NCBI RefSeq assembly: GCF_004799755.1
Contig: NZ_SLUB01000041.1
Coordinates: forward strand, 1 to 38,551
From: Bacillus timonensis
GTDB lineage: Bacteria; Bacillota; Bacilli; Bacillales; Bacillaceae_L
DNA: 38,551 nucleotides
Direction of reading: 5' to 3'
The position numbers and the translations under genes were made by a program. The notes below the pieces were generated by a model. The model ran no database searches, had not been told where the DNA came from, and saw nothing but the letters and a program-made list of their open reading frames with translations. This document shows positions 1 to 8,342 of the stretch, in pieces; within the stretch, counting starts at the first letter, position 1, and each line of letters begins with the position of its first letter.

Positions 1-19
1 AGATGTGTATAAGAGACAG
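1..19 (+). other. Tn5/Nextera mosaic end (library adapter)
   Basis: The first 19 bases are AGATGTGTATAAGAGACAG, the hyperactive Tn5 transposase mosaic end used in tagmentation libraries. The reverse complement closes the window at the other end. This is untrimmed adapter and not organismal DNA; the genomic sequence starts at about base 20. Confidence 0.97.
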
Positions 20-123
20 ATTATATATAGATCATTTAAAAGGGGGGTATGAAAAAGCTTATCTTTTCCATGTCTTTATAATACCCACTAAATATGAACA
101 AACTATGAATAAAGAATTAAGTT

Positions 124-182
124 TCTATTAAATCAGATGTCCTAAAATTCTTTTAATAGAAGAGAGAGAATCTCCCTCTCTT
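124..182 (-). terminator. hairpins downstream of yhbH
   Basis: Just past the yhbH stop there is a 7-bp hairpin (AAGAGAG at 160-166, CTCTCTT at 176-182). It is followed on the minus strand by a second inverted repeat (TCTATTAAA at 124-132, TTTAATAGA at 152-160). Neither has a good U-run on the minus strand, so termination here is plausible but not certain. Confidence 0.4.
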
Positions 183-186
183 ATTT

Positions 187-1368
187 TCACGCATACGCCT
201 TATTCTCTTCTTCCTTCTTAAAGAAGCTCTTCATCGCATGGAATACGTCTGCTTTTTGTTTTAAAATATAATACTTAAAGCGCTCATCCTCAATATTCTT
301 ATAAGCTGACATGAGGGTCGAATGACGATTATACTGGTTGACTTCACCGTAGCCGAACATATTGGAAACTTTCATTAACTCGCTCACTAATTTTACACAT
401 CTTGCATTATCAGATGTTAAATTATCTCCATCTGAGAAATGGAAGGGATAAATATTGTAACGTGTTTGTGGGTATTTATCATCGATGATTTCTAATGCCT
501 TGCGATAAACAGACGAACAAATGGTGCCCCCACTTTCACCTTTCGAGAAAAAGTCCTCCTCGGATACAATCTTTGCTTCTGTATGGTGTGCAATGAATTC
601 AATTTCGACTGTTTCATATTTTGTCCGTAGGAATCGAGTCATCCAGAAGAAGAAGCTCCTTGCCATATACTTCTCCCAAATCCCCATCGAACCGCTTGTA
701 TCCATCATCGCAAGCACAACAGCCTTTGAATCAGGTTTTACAACTTCATTCCATGTTTTAAATTTCAAATCCTCACGATAGATTGGATGAAAGCTCGGTT
801 TTCCTGCCATCGCATTTCGTTTATAAGCTGACATCATCGTCCGCTTCTTATCAATATTCCCCATTAAACCTGTACGACGGATATCATTAAATTCAATATT
901 CTCTACAATGTTTTGATCCTGTTCTTTCCGTTTCAGATTTGGAAGCTCCAACTCTTTAAACAAGGCTTCCTCAAGCTCCATGAGAGAAACTTCAGCTTCA
1001 TAATAGTCCTCACCCGCTTGATCGCCTGCACCTTGCCCTTTTCCAGGACCTGCCTGACCCCCGCTTTGTCCTGAACCATCCCTTGCAATGACATCACCTA
1101 TCTGGCTATCTCCATCGCCTTGGCCAACGTGTTTGTTTTTGTCATAGTTATAACGGATTTTATATTCGTCCAATGATCGAATTGGAATTTTAACAACATC
1201 TTTTCCGTTTGACATAATGATACTTTCTTCCGTTATCAAATCAGGCAAATTATTCTTTATGGCATCCTGAACCTTTTCCTGGTGTCTAGTTTGGTCATCA
1301 TGGCCTTTGCGATGGAGGGACCAATCTTCTTGGGAAATGACAAAATTCTTTGAATTACCATTCGACAT
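187..1368 (-). CDS. yhbH: sporulation protein YhbH (DUF444/VWA-like)
   Basis: A 393-residue DUF444-family protein, orthologous by content and position to B. subtilis YhbH, a sporulation protein of unknown biochemical role. Residues 83-119 form a Gly/Gln/Asp-rich linker. The C-terminal half is von Willebrand A-like, with a MIDAS-type DTSGSMG at 223-229. The ATG is preceded by AGGAGGGG. In many bacteria DUF444 genes sit beside prkA (the E. coli yeaG-yeaH pair), and here prkA lies directly upstream on the same strand. The 375-bp gap and a terminator between them suggest separate transcription, as in B. subtilis, where both are known sporulation genes. Family assignment is secure; molecular function is unknown. 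Confidence 0.95.
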   Translation of the reverse strand: MSNGNSKNFVISQEDWSLHRKGHDDQTRHQEKVQDAIKNNLPDLITEESIIMSNGKDVVKIPIRSLDEYKIRYNYDKNKHVGQGDGDSQIGDVIARDGSGQSGGQAGPGKGQGAGDQAGEDYYEAEVSLMELEEALFKELELPNLKRKEQDQNIVENIEFNDIRRTGLMGNIDKKRTMMSAYKRNAMAGKPSFHPIYREDLKFKTWNEVVKPDSKAVVLAMMDTSGSMGIWEKYMARSFFFWMTRFLRTKYETVEIEFIAHHTEAKIVSEEDFFSKGESGGTICSSVYRKALEIIDDKYPQTRYNIYPFHFSDGDNLTSDNARCVKLVSELMKVSNMFGYGEVNQYNRHSTLMSAYKNIEDERFKYYILKQKADVFHAMKSFFKKEEENKAYA

Positions 1369-1703
1369 AAACTTTCCCCTCCTAAATTTTTTTGAAAACC
1401 ATTCACATTTTTATAAGGACTCTCATACATTATCTTGACGGTTTGCGAAAGAATTTCGTTAAACGAAAAAAGGGTAAGATAAGCAACTTGTTTGAAAATA
1501 AAAAAGAGACTAACTTCTACCGCTCGTGAAGCAAAAACGAGCAATAGTAGATTACTCTATACTATGCAAAAATATCGTATTATTGACAAAAGATTTCGCA
1601 AATTAGGCATTATGTCTTAAAAATAGACAAGTTCCCACCATTTATGTCATTTTGAGAGTTTTTTAATGGACAAGCAAGGTCACGAAGGTCCTATTGAAAA
1701 ACA
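1369..1703 (-). other. yhbH upstream region, no gene seen
   Basis: No convincing coding sequence is visible. The stretch must carry the yhbH promoter. A weak minus-strand candidate has TTGTCA (plus-strand 1583-1588) 17 bp ahead of CATAGT. A sporulation sigma-E promoter is expected from the B. subtilis regulon, but no unambiguous -35/-10 match could be assigned by eye. Confidence 0.4.
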
Positions 1704-1735
1704 AGGGATTAGACCATCCGATTGGTCTAACCCCT
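1704..1735 (-). terminator. prkA terminator
   Basis: A 13-bp stem with one G-T pair (AGGGATTAGACCA at 1704-1716, TGGTCTAACCCCT at 1723-1735) has a 6-nt loop. On the minus strand it is followed by TTGTTTTTC. It lies 9 bp past the prkA stop and fits a rho-independent terminator. Confidence 0.85.
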
Positions 1736-1743
1736 TTAATTTG

Positions 1744-3639
1744 TCATCGATTCAGTAAGCTGCCAACATAACGAAGTAATTCATTGGCTGATGTTGAATT
1801 ATAGCCATATTCATCAATCAATCTTGCAACAACCTCGTTTACCTTCTTAAGCTGTTGTTCATCCGGTGTTTTTGTAGATGTTGTGATTTTGACGACGTCT
1901 TTCAGATCAGCAAATAATTTCTTTTGAATCGCCTCACGCAGACGTTCGTGTGAATTATAATCAAATCTTCTACCTTTTCGTGCATATGCTGAAATGCGGA
2001 TGAGAATCTCCTCTCTGAATGCCTTCTTAGCATTTTCTGAGATTCCGATTTGTTCTTCAATCGAACGCATTAGCTTTTCATCCGGATTCATCTCTTCACC
2101 AGTCAATGGATCACGAAGCTTGTTTTTATTACAGTATGCTTCAACATTATCTAAATAGTTATCCATTAATGTCTTAGCAGACTCTTCATACGAATAAACA
2201 AACGCCTTTTGAACTTCTTTTTTCGCTATGTCATCATACTCACGTCTAGCTATTGAGATGAAGTTTAAATAACGCTCACGGTCTTCATTCGAAATCGATG
2301 GATGATGCTCGAGGCCATCCTTTAAAGAACGTAATACATCTAAAGCATTGATTGATGGATTTTCCTTGCGAATTATGGTCGAGGAAATCCGGTTGATCAC
2401 ATAACGTGGGTCAATTCCACTCATGCCCTCATCCTGATATTCTTTTCGAAGCTCCTCCACATCAACTGCATTAAAGCCTTCCACACTTTCTCCATCATAC
2501 AATCTCATCTTTTTAATAATATCGACATCGCCCTTTTTAGGCGCTTTTAATCTTGTTAAAATCGTAAACATTGCCGCCACTCTAAACGTATGTGGTGCAA
2601 TATGCACATCGCGAACATCACTTTCTTTAATCATTTTTTCATAGATACGCTCTTCCTCAGAAACTCGAAGATTATAAGGAACAGGCATTACAATAATACG
2701 TGAATGTAATGCTTCATTTTTCTTATTTGATATAAATGAACGATACTCTGTTTCGTTCGTGTGAGCAACAATGAGCTCATCGGCACTGATTAAAGCAAAC
2801 CTTCCTGCTTTAAAATTCCCCTCCTGAGTTAAGGAAAGTAAGTGCCAAAGGAATTTTTCATCACACTTTAACATCTCCTGGAATTCCATCATTCCACGGT
2901 TTGCTTTGTTTAATTCCCCATCGAAACGATAGGCACGCGGGTCTGATTCTGAGCCAAATTCAGCAATCGTTGAAAAATCAATACTACCAGTTAAATCAGC
3001 AATGTCCTGGGATTTTGGATCAGATGGGCTAAATGTTCCGATTCCGACACGTCTATCCTCCGAGAAAAATATCCGCTCAACTCGCACATCCTCAATCCGT
3101 CCACCATATTCTTCCTGCAATCTCATCATATTTAAAGGCGACAAATTACCTTCAATTCGAATGCCATACTCATCAAAAAAATCTTCTCTTAGATGATGAG
3201 GAATAAGGTGCAGCGGATCTTCATGCATTGGACAGCCTTTAATTGCATAAACCGCGCCGCGTTCCGTATGTGAGTACGATTCTAATCCTCGTTTTAACAT
3301 GGAAACGAGCGTTGATTTACCACCACTAACAGGACCCATTAATAATAAAATACGCTTTCGGACATCGAGTCGTTTGGCAGCAGGATGAAAATATTCTTCT
3401 ACTAATCGCTCAAGGGCCTCTTCAAGACCAAACAATTGATGATCGAAAAATTTATACTTGCGCTTTCCATCTACCTCTTCGACACCTGCATCTTTGATCA
3501 TATTATAAACTCTTGAATGAGCAGACTGAGCAACCCACGGCTTTTCCTTTAAGATCTCCAAATATTCAGCGAAGGTACCTTCCCACTTTAAACGTTGTTC
3601 TTCTTCACGAAACCTCTCTATTTTCTTTAGAATATCCAT
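1744..3639 (-). CDS. prkA: PrkA serine protein kinase / AAA+ protein
   Basis: The protein has 631 residues, the same length as B. subtilis PrkA. The N-terminal AAA+ domain carries a Walker A motif, GPVSGGKST, at about residues 102-110. The C-terminal part matches the PrkA kinase-like domain. PrkA acts during sporulation in bacilli and has been described as a serine kinase. The ATG at 3639 was chosen because GGAGG stands 8-9 bases upstream and it restores the family length; the frame is open for 24 more codons upstream, but no ribosome site supports that. It lies upstream of yhbH on the same strand, separated by a terminator. Confidence 0.97.
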   Translation of the reverse strand: MDILKKIERFREEEQRLKWEGTFAEYLEILKEKPWVAQSAHSRVYNMIKDAGVEEVDGKRKYKFFDHQLFGLEEALERLVEEYFHPAAKRLDVRKRILLLMGPVSGGKSTLVSMLKRGLESYSHTERGAVYAIKGCPMHEDPLHLIPHHLREDFFDEYGIRIEGNLSPLNMMRLQEEYGGRIEDVRVERIFFSEDRRVGIGTFSPSDPKSQDIADLTGSIDFSTIAEFGSESDPRAYRFDGELNKANRGMMEFQEMLKCDEKFLWHLLSLTQEGNFKAGRFALISADELIVAHTNETEYRSFISNKKNEALHSRIIVMPVPYNLRVSEEERIYEKMIKESDVRDVHIAPHTFRVAAMFTILTRLKAPKKGDVDIIKKMRLYDGESVEGFNAVDVEELRKEYQDEGMSGIDPRYVINRISSTIIRKENPSINALDVLRSLKDGLEHHPSISNEDRERYLNFISIARREYDDIAKKEVQKAFVYSYEESAKTLMDNYLDNVEAYCNKNKLRDPLTGEEMNPDEKLMRSIEEQIGISENAKKAFREEILIRISAYARKGRRFDYNSHERLREAIQKKLFADLKDVVKITTSTKTPDEQQLKKVNEVVARLIDEYGYNSTSANELLRYVGSLLNR

Positions 3640-3737
3640 TAAGGGGCCTCCTCCATCTTTGATGTCTCTTGCACGGTTTATTAAAATGTATGCGAGGATG
3701 TCCTTTAACATGCTTTAATCTTACAAAATTCAACATG

Positions 3738-3754
3738 TCCTATTCAGAATAGGA
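3738..3754 (-). promoter_or_regulatory. perfect 17-bp palindrome upstream of prkA
   Basis: TCCTATTC-A-GAATAGGA has two perfect 8-bp arms around one central base, about 100 bp upstream of the prkA ATG. Such symmetry in a promoter region suggests a dimeric regulator site. No known consensus was recognised, so the bound protein is unknown. Confidence 0.4.
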
Positions 3755-3898
3755 AAAAAATCAACTTACACTTTCCCGAGTGGACAAATCGTAATTTTTT
3801 TGAGTAAATAAGGGCATACAATGTTAAAGGATTCCTTTTAATGTATGTGCCTAGTGATGAAAGGTGCGAAAATGTTTACAATTTGTCCATAGATAACA

Positions 3899-3927
3899 TT
3901 CACACAAAAATAAAATTGGGTTATAAT
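3899..3927 (+). promoter_or_regulatory. sigma-A promoter for the small membrane peptide
   Basis: TTCACA at 3899-3904 (5 of 6 to the -35 consensus) and a perfect TATAAT at 3922-3927 are separated by 17 bp. Transcription would start near 3934, giving a leader of about 70 nt before the small gene at 4007. Confidence 0.7.
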
Positions 3928-4006
3928 ACACGTAGATGTGTTTTTAGGAAATAAACTTGAAGGTTCAGTAATTTTTGAACTTCATACATAAAGGAGGAAA
4001 ATGCAC

Positions 4007-4102
4007 ATGAAATTAGCCTTAATTTTAGGTGTATGTATTACCTTTTTAGCTGCTATCTTTACATCTGGCTATCAAGATAAGCCAACTGTAAACAAAAAAT
4101 AA
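4007..4102 (+). CDS. small single-span membrane peptide (31 aa)
   Basis: A 31-codon gene with AAGGAGG at 3991-3997, nine bases before the ATG at 4007. An in-frame ATG at 4001 is too close to the ribosome site. The product starts MKLALILGVCITFL, has one hydrophobic segment at about residues 3-19, and ends in a short polar tail (QDKPTVNKK). A consensus sigma-A promoter precedes it, which argues that it is a real gene and not a chance reading frame. No family is recognised. It could be a membrane-regulatory micropeptide or a short secreted peptide; function is unknown. Confidence 0.65.
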   Translation: MKLALILGVCITFLAAIFTSGYQDKPTVNKK

Positions 4103-4107
4103 GAACG

Positions 4108-4292
4108 AAAAGCGGAAGTGCCTTGAAAGATGATCATCGACTAACTACTGCCACGTCCTGTGGCAAACGTCGATGTCAGCACTTCCTGTGCAAGTCCGAC
4201 AAGCATAAGAAAAGCCGGCGAGAAGGATGCCTTTTATTCTTCTTGACGGATTGGCTTATGACCTCGAGGGGCTAGGCACTGGAGCTAGACAA
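4108..4292. repeat. long imperfect-palindrome intergenic repeat (bcr-like)
   Basis: The ends, AAAAGCGGAAGTGCC and GGGGCTAGGCACTGGAGCTAGAC, are the hallmark termini of a dispersed intergenic repeat known from many Bacillaceae genomes. AGTGCC near the left end pairs with GGCACT near the right, and CATAAG pairs with CTTATG further in, so the transcript can fold into a branched structure. This copy appears longer than the forms I recall, with extra sequence around 4130-4190. It sits between the small peptide gene and the trmL terminator. The recognition is from memory. Confidence 0.7.
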
Positions 4293-4296
4293 GAAC

Positions 4297-4336
4297 AAAA
4301 ATGACCCCTGCCAATGGAATGGTAGAGGTCATTTTT
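4297..4336. terminator. bidirectional terminator at the trmL 3' end
   Basis: AAAAATGACC at 4297-4306 pairs perfectly with GGTCATTTTT at 4327-4336. There are T-runs on both strands, so it can end trmL on the minus strand and leftward-facing plus-strand transcription. Confidence 0.85.
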
Positions 4337-4339
4337 ATT

Positions 4340-4813
4340 TTACGTAAGGCCAGGGTAATTTTGTTGTCTTAACACTTCGTATATGACGATTGCTGCGGTA
4401 TTGGATAGGTTTAGGGAGCCGATTTTTTCTGTCATTGGAAGTCGCAAAGTTCGGTCCAAGTTGTTTTGGATAAGATCCTGAGGTAGCCCAGTAGTCTCCC
4501 TTCCAAATATAAGGAAATAGTCTTTTTGTAAATCACGATAATCTATGGATGAATGTTCGTGTTTCCCGAACTTCGTAATAAAGTAAAACTCACCATCCCG
4601 ATATGTTGAAAAAAGCTCCTCTAATGAATGATAAGAATGAATCTTGACAAACTCCCAATAATCTAATCCCGCACGCTTAAGCCTTTTGTCATCTGTTGAA
4701 AAGCCAAGTGGCCGAATTAAATGCAAGGTTGTATCTGTTGCTGCACAAGTCCGGGCGATATTTCCCGTATTTGCAGGCAATTCCGGCTGGTATAATACGA
4801 CATGAAGTCCCAC
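4340..4813 (-). CDS. trmL: tRNA (cytidine/uridine-34-2'-O)-methyltransferase TrmL
   Basis: A 157-residue SPOUT-class methyltransferase (formerly CspR/YibK) that uses SAM to 2'-O-methylate the wobble base 34 of certain tRNA-Leu species. The family signatures are visible: an N-terminal PELPANTGNIARTC segment, the IFGRETTGLP loop and the LNLSNTAAIVIYEVLRQ segment forming the C-terminal trefoil knot. Length is typical. The start is GTG at 4813, nine bases after GAGG. It sits between yhbB and the yhbH/prkA block as cspR does in B. subtilis. Confidence 0.95.
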   Translation of the reverse strand: MGLHVVLYQPELPANTGNIARTCAATDTTLHLIRPLGFSTDDKRLKRAGLDYWEFVKIHSYHSLEELFSTYRDGEFYFITKFGKHEHSSIDYRDLQKDYFLIFGRETTGLPQDLIQNNLDRTLRLPMTEKIGSLNLSNTAAIVIYEVLRQQNYPGLT

Positions 4814-4853
4814 TTTCTTTCACCTCAAAAGTTATTATACCAAAAAGGAAAAG

Positions 4854-5738
4854 TTAGTTATTAATGATATGAAAAAACTTGTATTTTATATTTGGAGTAT
4901 ACGCTGTTGAATCGTAGTATGACCAATACCTCATCCGGCTATTTTGCGTCTGGGCATTAACCAATGGATAGCCTTCATAATCCTTTGCTACAACAATCGT
5001 ATTATGATTAAATCTCCCATCCCCCTCAAAGTCATAGCAGATGATGTCCCCCAATAGTAGTTTCTTTGGGGAGGATACTTCTTTTGCTTGAAGACCTCTT
5101 CTAGATCCAGTTAAATACCATCTCAATGAATTTGCGACAGTCCAGCTATAGCTCCAATTATTATTTTGCATCCACCAGCCTTTACTGCGATTTGGATACC
5201 CATACATTGGTGCTCCACCAGCGTGGAGACATTGCGAAATAAAATTTGTACAATTGTCTGTGAACTTTTTATATTTGGGGTTGTAGTCATTCCACCACCG
5301 CTCTGCGTATTGGACTGCAGCAAGTCGGTTATATTTAAAATCTCTGGTTTCTTCCTCTAATATTTCCCGATCCATCGTTTCATAATGTGTCTCTATTTTT
5401 TTGGGGACCTCACAATCGCTTATTAATTGATTAGCGGAAAAAATGGCTTTTCTTTCTTCACACTGCTCCTCAATGTACAGATTTTTATTTTGCCGAATTA
5501 AATATTGGTAATGCACGTGATAATCGAGGTGTATTTTTCCATTCAATTCGTTTTTGCCGATGATTTGCGCATTTGTTTTACATTTTACGATTTCCGCTGA
5601 ACGTTTTCCGAGCAACTCTTTTTTCCGCTGAATCAATTTAAGGTCCGTTTCCGATAAATTTACAGAAGATGTACTTCGTGTATTTCCAACGAATAATTGA
5701 GCTTTTTCCTCAATTAGCTTTGCTAATGTCGACTTCAT
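4854..5738 (-). CDS. yhbB: putative amidase, YhbB-like (amidase_6 domain)
   Basis: A protein of 294 residues. The C-terminal half (about 140-294) is an amidase_6 domain: a likely catalytic Cys lies in DNCTNFISQC, followed by a Trp/Tyr-rich stretch and a His in RFNHNTIVV, which resembles NlpC/P60-type papain-fold peptidases. The N-terminal half is charged and helical. No signal peptide or membrane segment is seen, so a cytoplasmic or mother-cell location is more likely than secretion. It lies between queG and trmL exactly as B. subtilis yhbB does. ATG 5738 is preferred over TTG 5741 by spacing from AAGGTGG. The substrate is unknown. Confidence 0.85.
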   Translation of the reverse strand: MKSTLAKLIEEKAQLFVGNTRSTSSVNLSETDLKLIQRKKELLGKRSAEIVKCKTNAQIIGKNELNGKIHLDYHVHYQYLIRQNKNLYIEEQCEERKAIFSANQLISDCEVPKKIETHYETMDREILEEETRDFKYNRLAAVQYAERWWNDYNPKYKKFTDNCTNFISQCLHAGGAPMYGYPNRSKGWWMQNNNWSYSWTVANSLRWYLTGSRRGLQAKEVSSPKKLLLGDIICYDFEGDGRFNHNTIVVAKDYEGYPLVNAQTQNSRMRYWSYYDSTAYTPNIKYKFFHIINN

Positions 5739-5833
5739 CAACCAACCCCACCTTCAAGCTGTGATATTACACAATATGAGTGAATATGGGTTTTAAGTAG
5801 AGATATTTAACACGTGTCCTCAAAAGCCCACAA

Positions 5834-5862
5834 AAAAAAGGACGCTCCATCGCATCCTTTTT
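5834..5862 (-). terminator. queG terminator
   Basis: AAAAAGGA and TCCTTTTT flank a short loop, with a run of eight T on the minus strand. The hairpin begins inside the queG stop codon. Confidence 0.65.
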
Positions 5863-6994
5863 ATTTCCCCAACATATTCAATCCTTTTTCGATTTCATCA
5901 AGGACCTGCTCGTCCTTTTCTTTTAAACTGGCTTCTTTTAAAATATCAATCGCACTCTCGTCGCCAATTTTTCCAAGCGCCCATGCAGCCGTTCCCCGTA
6001 GAACGGGTCTTGGATCCTCTTTTAACACTTGCTTCAACTCAGGTATCGCACTGCGATCCTTAAAATGGGCAAGAGCAATAATTGCGTTTCGCTGAATGGG
6101 CTTCTTGCCTCTCCAAGAGCCAGATAGCGCTCCATACGTTTCTTTAAAATCCCGATTGCTAATCGATAATATCGGCTTTAACAACGGCTTCACAACCTCT
6201 GGATGTGGCTCCATTTCTTCATGGAAATGAAAGTCGATTCCTTTATTTTTCGGACAAGCTGTCTGACAAGAATCACAACCATACAGTCTGTTCCCAATTT
6301 TCGTTCTGAATTCGTCTGGTAAAAAGTCCTTTGTTTGCGTTAAAAAGCTGACACATCGTTGTGCATTTAATTGCCCCCCTTGAACTAATGCACCTGTTGG
6401 ACATGCATCAAGACAAGCTCGGCAAGAACCACATTGGTCCTCAATCGGCGTATCGGGTGCAAATGGGATATTCGTGATCATTTCTCCTAAATACACATAT
6501 GAACCGAACTCAGGTGTAATAATTGCACAGTTTTTTCCGCTCCAACCAATACCAGCACGTTCTGCTACCGCGCGATCAGATAATTCACCGGTATCTACCA
6601 TTGATTGAAGTTTCGCATCGGGCAATTTTTCTAAAATAAACGACTCTAGCTTTTGGAGCCGATCCCGCAAAATATGGTGGTAATCCTCTCCCCAAGAGGC
6701 ACGTGCAAACATCCCTCGCCGCTCGCTTCGTGTACTTCTCGGTGCATCCTTGAGCTTTGCCGGGTAGGCCAACGCGATTGCAATAATTGATTTTGCACCA
6801 GGCAAGAGGAGCTCAGGATTTGTTCTTTTTTCAATATCCTTTGGCTCAAATCCAGACTGGTAGCCTAACTCCTGTTGCCGTAACAGTCGTGATTTTAACT
6901 CGTCAAATGGAGAAGCACTTGCAAAACCAATTTTATCGATTCCAATCGTTTTACTATAGTCGATTAACTCTTGCTGAAACTTTACAATATCCAC
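5861..6994 (-). CDS. queG: epoxyqueuosine reductase QueG
   Basis: A 377-residue cobalamin-dependent, 4Fe-4S protein catalysing the last step of queuosine synthesis, reduction of epoxyqueuosine in tRNA. The catalytic Asp lies in VDTGELSDRA (D134). The eight cluster cysteines are at 188, 191, 194, 198, 214, 240, 243 and 247. The segment after about 290 is a HEAT-repeat tail, matching the bacillar form. GTG 6994 is preceded by GGAGG nine bases upstream. It is orthologous to B. subtilis yhbA/queG by sequence and place, and is divergent from the B3/B4 gene. Confidence 0.96.
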   Translation of the reverse strand: MDIVKFQQELIDYSKTIGIDKIGFASASPFDELKSRLLRQQELGYQSGFEPKDIEKRTNPELLLPGAKSIIAIALAYPAKLKDAPRSTRSERRGMFARASWGEDYHHILRDRLQKLESFILEKLPDAKLQSMVDTGELSDRAVAERAGIGWSGKNCAIITPEFGSYVYLGEMITNIPFAPDTPIEDQCGSCRACLDACPTGALVQGGQLNAQRCVSFLTQTKDFLPDEFRTKIGNRLYGCDSCQTACPKNKGIDFHFHEEMEPHPEVVKPLLKPILSISNRDFKETYGALSGSWRGKKPIQRNAIIALAHFKDRSAIPELKQVLKEDPRPVLRGTAAWALGKIGDESAIDILKEASLKEKDEQVLDEIEKGLNMLGK

Positions 6995-7094
6995 GTCTCA
7001 AAACCTCCTTCCTTTATATTTGTAAGCCGAACTATTTATTGATGCGCTAGGAATTATGGTACACTATTTACAATAATTTTTGGAGGGAAAAATG

Positions 7095-7760
7095 ATGGAA
7101 ATTCGAATTTCACCACAATTAAAGGAACTTGTCCCTGATTTCAAGGTAGGCATTATTCAATACGATCATATCGAAGTGGGTGATTCTCCACAAATGATAC
7201 GTGGTAGATTACAAACTTTCCAGGAATCGCTTTTTTTCGATTTAGAGGACAAACCTGTGTCTGATGTAGAAGGGATCACTGAATGGAGAGACATTTTTAA
7301 AAAGGTAGGAACAGACCCAAATCGCTACCGTCCATCCGTGGAAGCCATCTATCGTCGGATCAAAAAGCAAAATTTCTTACATTCCATTCATTCCGCGGCG
7401 GACCTTAATAATTTCTTTTCGATTCAATATGAGATTCCAATTGGGATCTATGACGCTGATACAATCAACGGTGATATTGAAATTCGAGTTGGTCAACAAG
7501 AAGATGAATATATGGGGATAAACGGAAGAGTTATTGCGATGAAAGATAAGATATTATCCAGTGATGATACAGGAGCGTTTGGAAGCCCATATGTCGATTC
7601 CGAAAGAACAGCCGTGACAGTCGAAACGAAAAAGGCCATTCAGATTGTCTATTTGAAGCCTTCTTTACAAAAAGACAGTTGTGAGAAATTAATTACGTCA
7701 CTTGGAGCAATGTATACGCAGGTTCATGGTGGGTCCGTACAGTCTTTTATCGTGGAGTAA
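7095..7760 (+). CDS. B3/B4 tRNA-binding domain protein
   Basis: A 221-residue protein matching the stand-alone B3/B4 domain family, related to the editing domain of the phenylalanyl-tRNA synthetase beta chain. Characteristic stretches are the TEWRDIFKKVG and RYRPSVEAIYRRI segments followed by the LNNFFSIQYEIPIGIYD core. Free-standing members may edit mischarged tRNA, but this is not shown for this protein. The start is ATG 7095, seven bases after GGAGGG; ATG 7092 is also possible. It is a single-gene unit facing the tRNA-Gly gene. Confidence 0.85.
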   Translation: MEIRISPQLKELVPDFKVGIIQYDHIEVGDSPQMIRGRLQTFQESLFFDLEDKPVSDVEGITEWRDIFKKVGTDPNRYRPSVEAIYRRIKKQNFLHSIHSAADLNNFFSIQYEIPIGIYDADTINGDIEIRVGQQEDEYMGINGRVIAMKDKILSSDDTGAFGSPYVDSERTAVTVETKKAIQIVYLKPSLQKDSCEKLITSLGAMYTQVHGGSVQSFIVE

Positions 7761-7781
7761 AAGGCTGTAAAAAAGGAAAAA

Positions 7782-7821
7782 ACGCAACACTTCGTTTATC
7801 TAAGAAACGAAACACTGCGTT
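7782..7821 (-). terminator. tRNA-Gly terminator
   Basis: AACGCA and TTCGTTT pair with AAACGAA and TGCGTT around an internal loop. On the minus strand TTTTTTCCTTTTTT follows. It lies 9 bp past the tRNA 3' end. Confidence 0.75.
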
Positions 7822-7830
7822 ATATATGTA

Positions 7831-7904
7831 TGGAGCGGGTGATGAGAATCGAACTCACGACATCAGCTTGGAAGGCTGAGGTTTTACCATTAAACTACAC
7901 CCGC
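7831..7904 (-). tRNA. tRNA-Gly (anticodon UCC)
   Basis: A complete 74-nt cloverleaf on the minus strand with the CCA encoded at 7831-7833. The acceptor strand GCGGGTG pairs with the 3' CACCCGC. The D-loop contains AATGGTA, the anticodon loop is CTTCCAA with UCC, and the T-arm contains GTTCGATTC. It has its own promoter (8103-8131) and terminator, so it is a single-tRNA unit. A partial second copy lies upstream in the same transcript. Confidence 0.97.
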
Positions 7905-8032
7905 ATATAAATATTAAGTTAATAAAGATTAAATTACGCTTATAGACCTTACATGCCTCTTCCTCTGCCAGTTAAATCAAGAAGTAAATGTGTCGAGGCA
8001 ACTTGCAGCAAATTCATTGAAGCTTTGCTCGT

Positions 8033-8064
8033 GGCTGAGGTTTTACCATTAAACTACACCCGCA
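8033..8064 (-). pseudogene. truncated tRNA-Gly copy (5' half only)
   Basis: These 32 bases are identical to 7874-7905, that is, the tRNA-Gly 5' end through the D-arm and the 5' strand of the anticodon stem, plus one flanking base. Identity stops abruptly at the anticodon stem. It lies between the tRNA promoter and the intact gene, so it should be transcribed. The 128 bp that separate it from the intact tRNA contain a minus-strand open stretch reading MNLLQVASTHLLLDLTGRG, which may be a gene remnant. Candidate origins are a decayed tandem tRNA copy or a scar of an element integrated at the anticodon arm. Confidence 0.85.
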
Positions 8065-8102
8065 CATTATATTTTACTAAGTTCAAGAATAATTATGTTA
8101 AT

Positions 8103-8131
8103 ATTATAACAAGTTTGTAAATGTAATGCAA
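8103..8131 (-). promoter_or_regulatory. sigma-A promoter of the tRNA-Gly unit
   Basis: On the minus strand TTGCAT (8131-8126) and TATAAT (8108-8103, perfect) are separated by 17 bp. Transcription would begin near 8096, run through the truncated tRNA copy and reach the mature gene about 190 nt later. Confidence 0.75.
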
Positions 8132-8342
8132 GAGCTTTTGTAACTTTTTGTCGATAATTATTTCATCTGACTACTTGAGTTATTATACACACTTTCACAC
8201 TATATTGCAATAGGGATTTTTAAAAATATTACCAAGTTGTTTATAGGGTTAATAAACCTCTTTGTTTTTCTAATATAATAATCGTTTTTGAGGACTGCCT
8301 ACTGATAACAGGCAGTCCTTTATACTCTTCATAAAAATTATT
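8132..8342. other. AT-rich spacer with an orphan hairpin
   Basis: No gene is seen. A perfect 10-bp hairpin (AGGACTGCCT at 8291-8300, AGGCAGTCCT at 8310-8319, 9-nt loop) is followed on the plus strand by TTTATACT, a weak terminator-like tail. No gene lies directly upstream for it to terminate. It may insulate the SulP promoter or be the relic of a lost gene. Confidence 0.55.

Noticed and set aside
8033-8064. A second functional tRNA-Gly
   Set aside because: Only the 5' half is present; the anticodon, T-arm and 3' acceptor strand are missing.
8291-8319. The orphan hairpin as a riboswitch for the SulP gene
   Set aside because: It lies upstream of the best promoter, so it would not be in the transcript, and no aptamer-like structure is seen.
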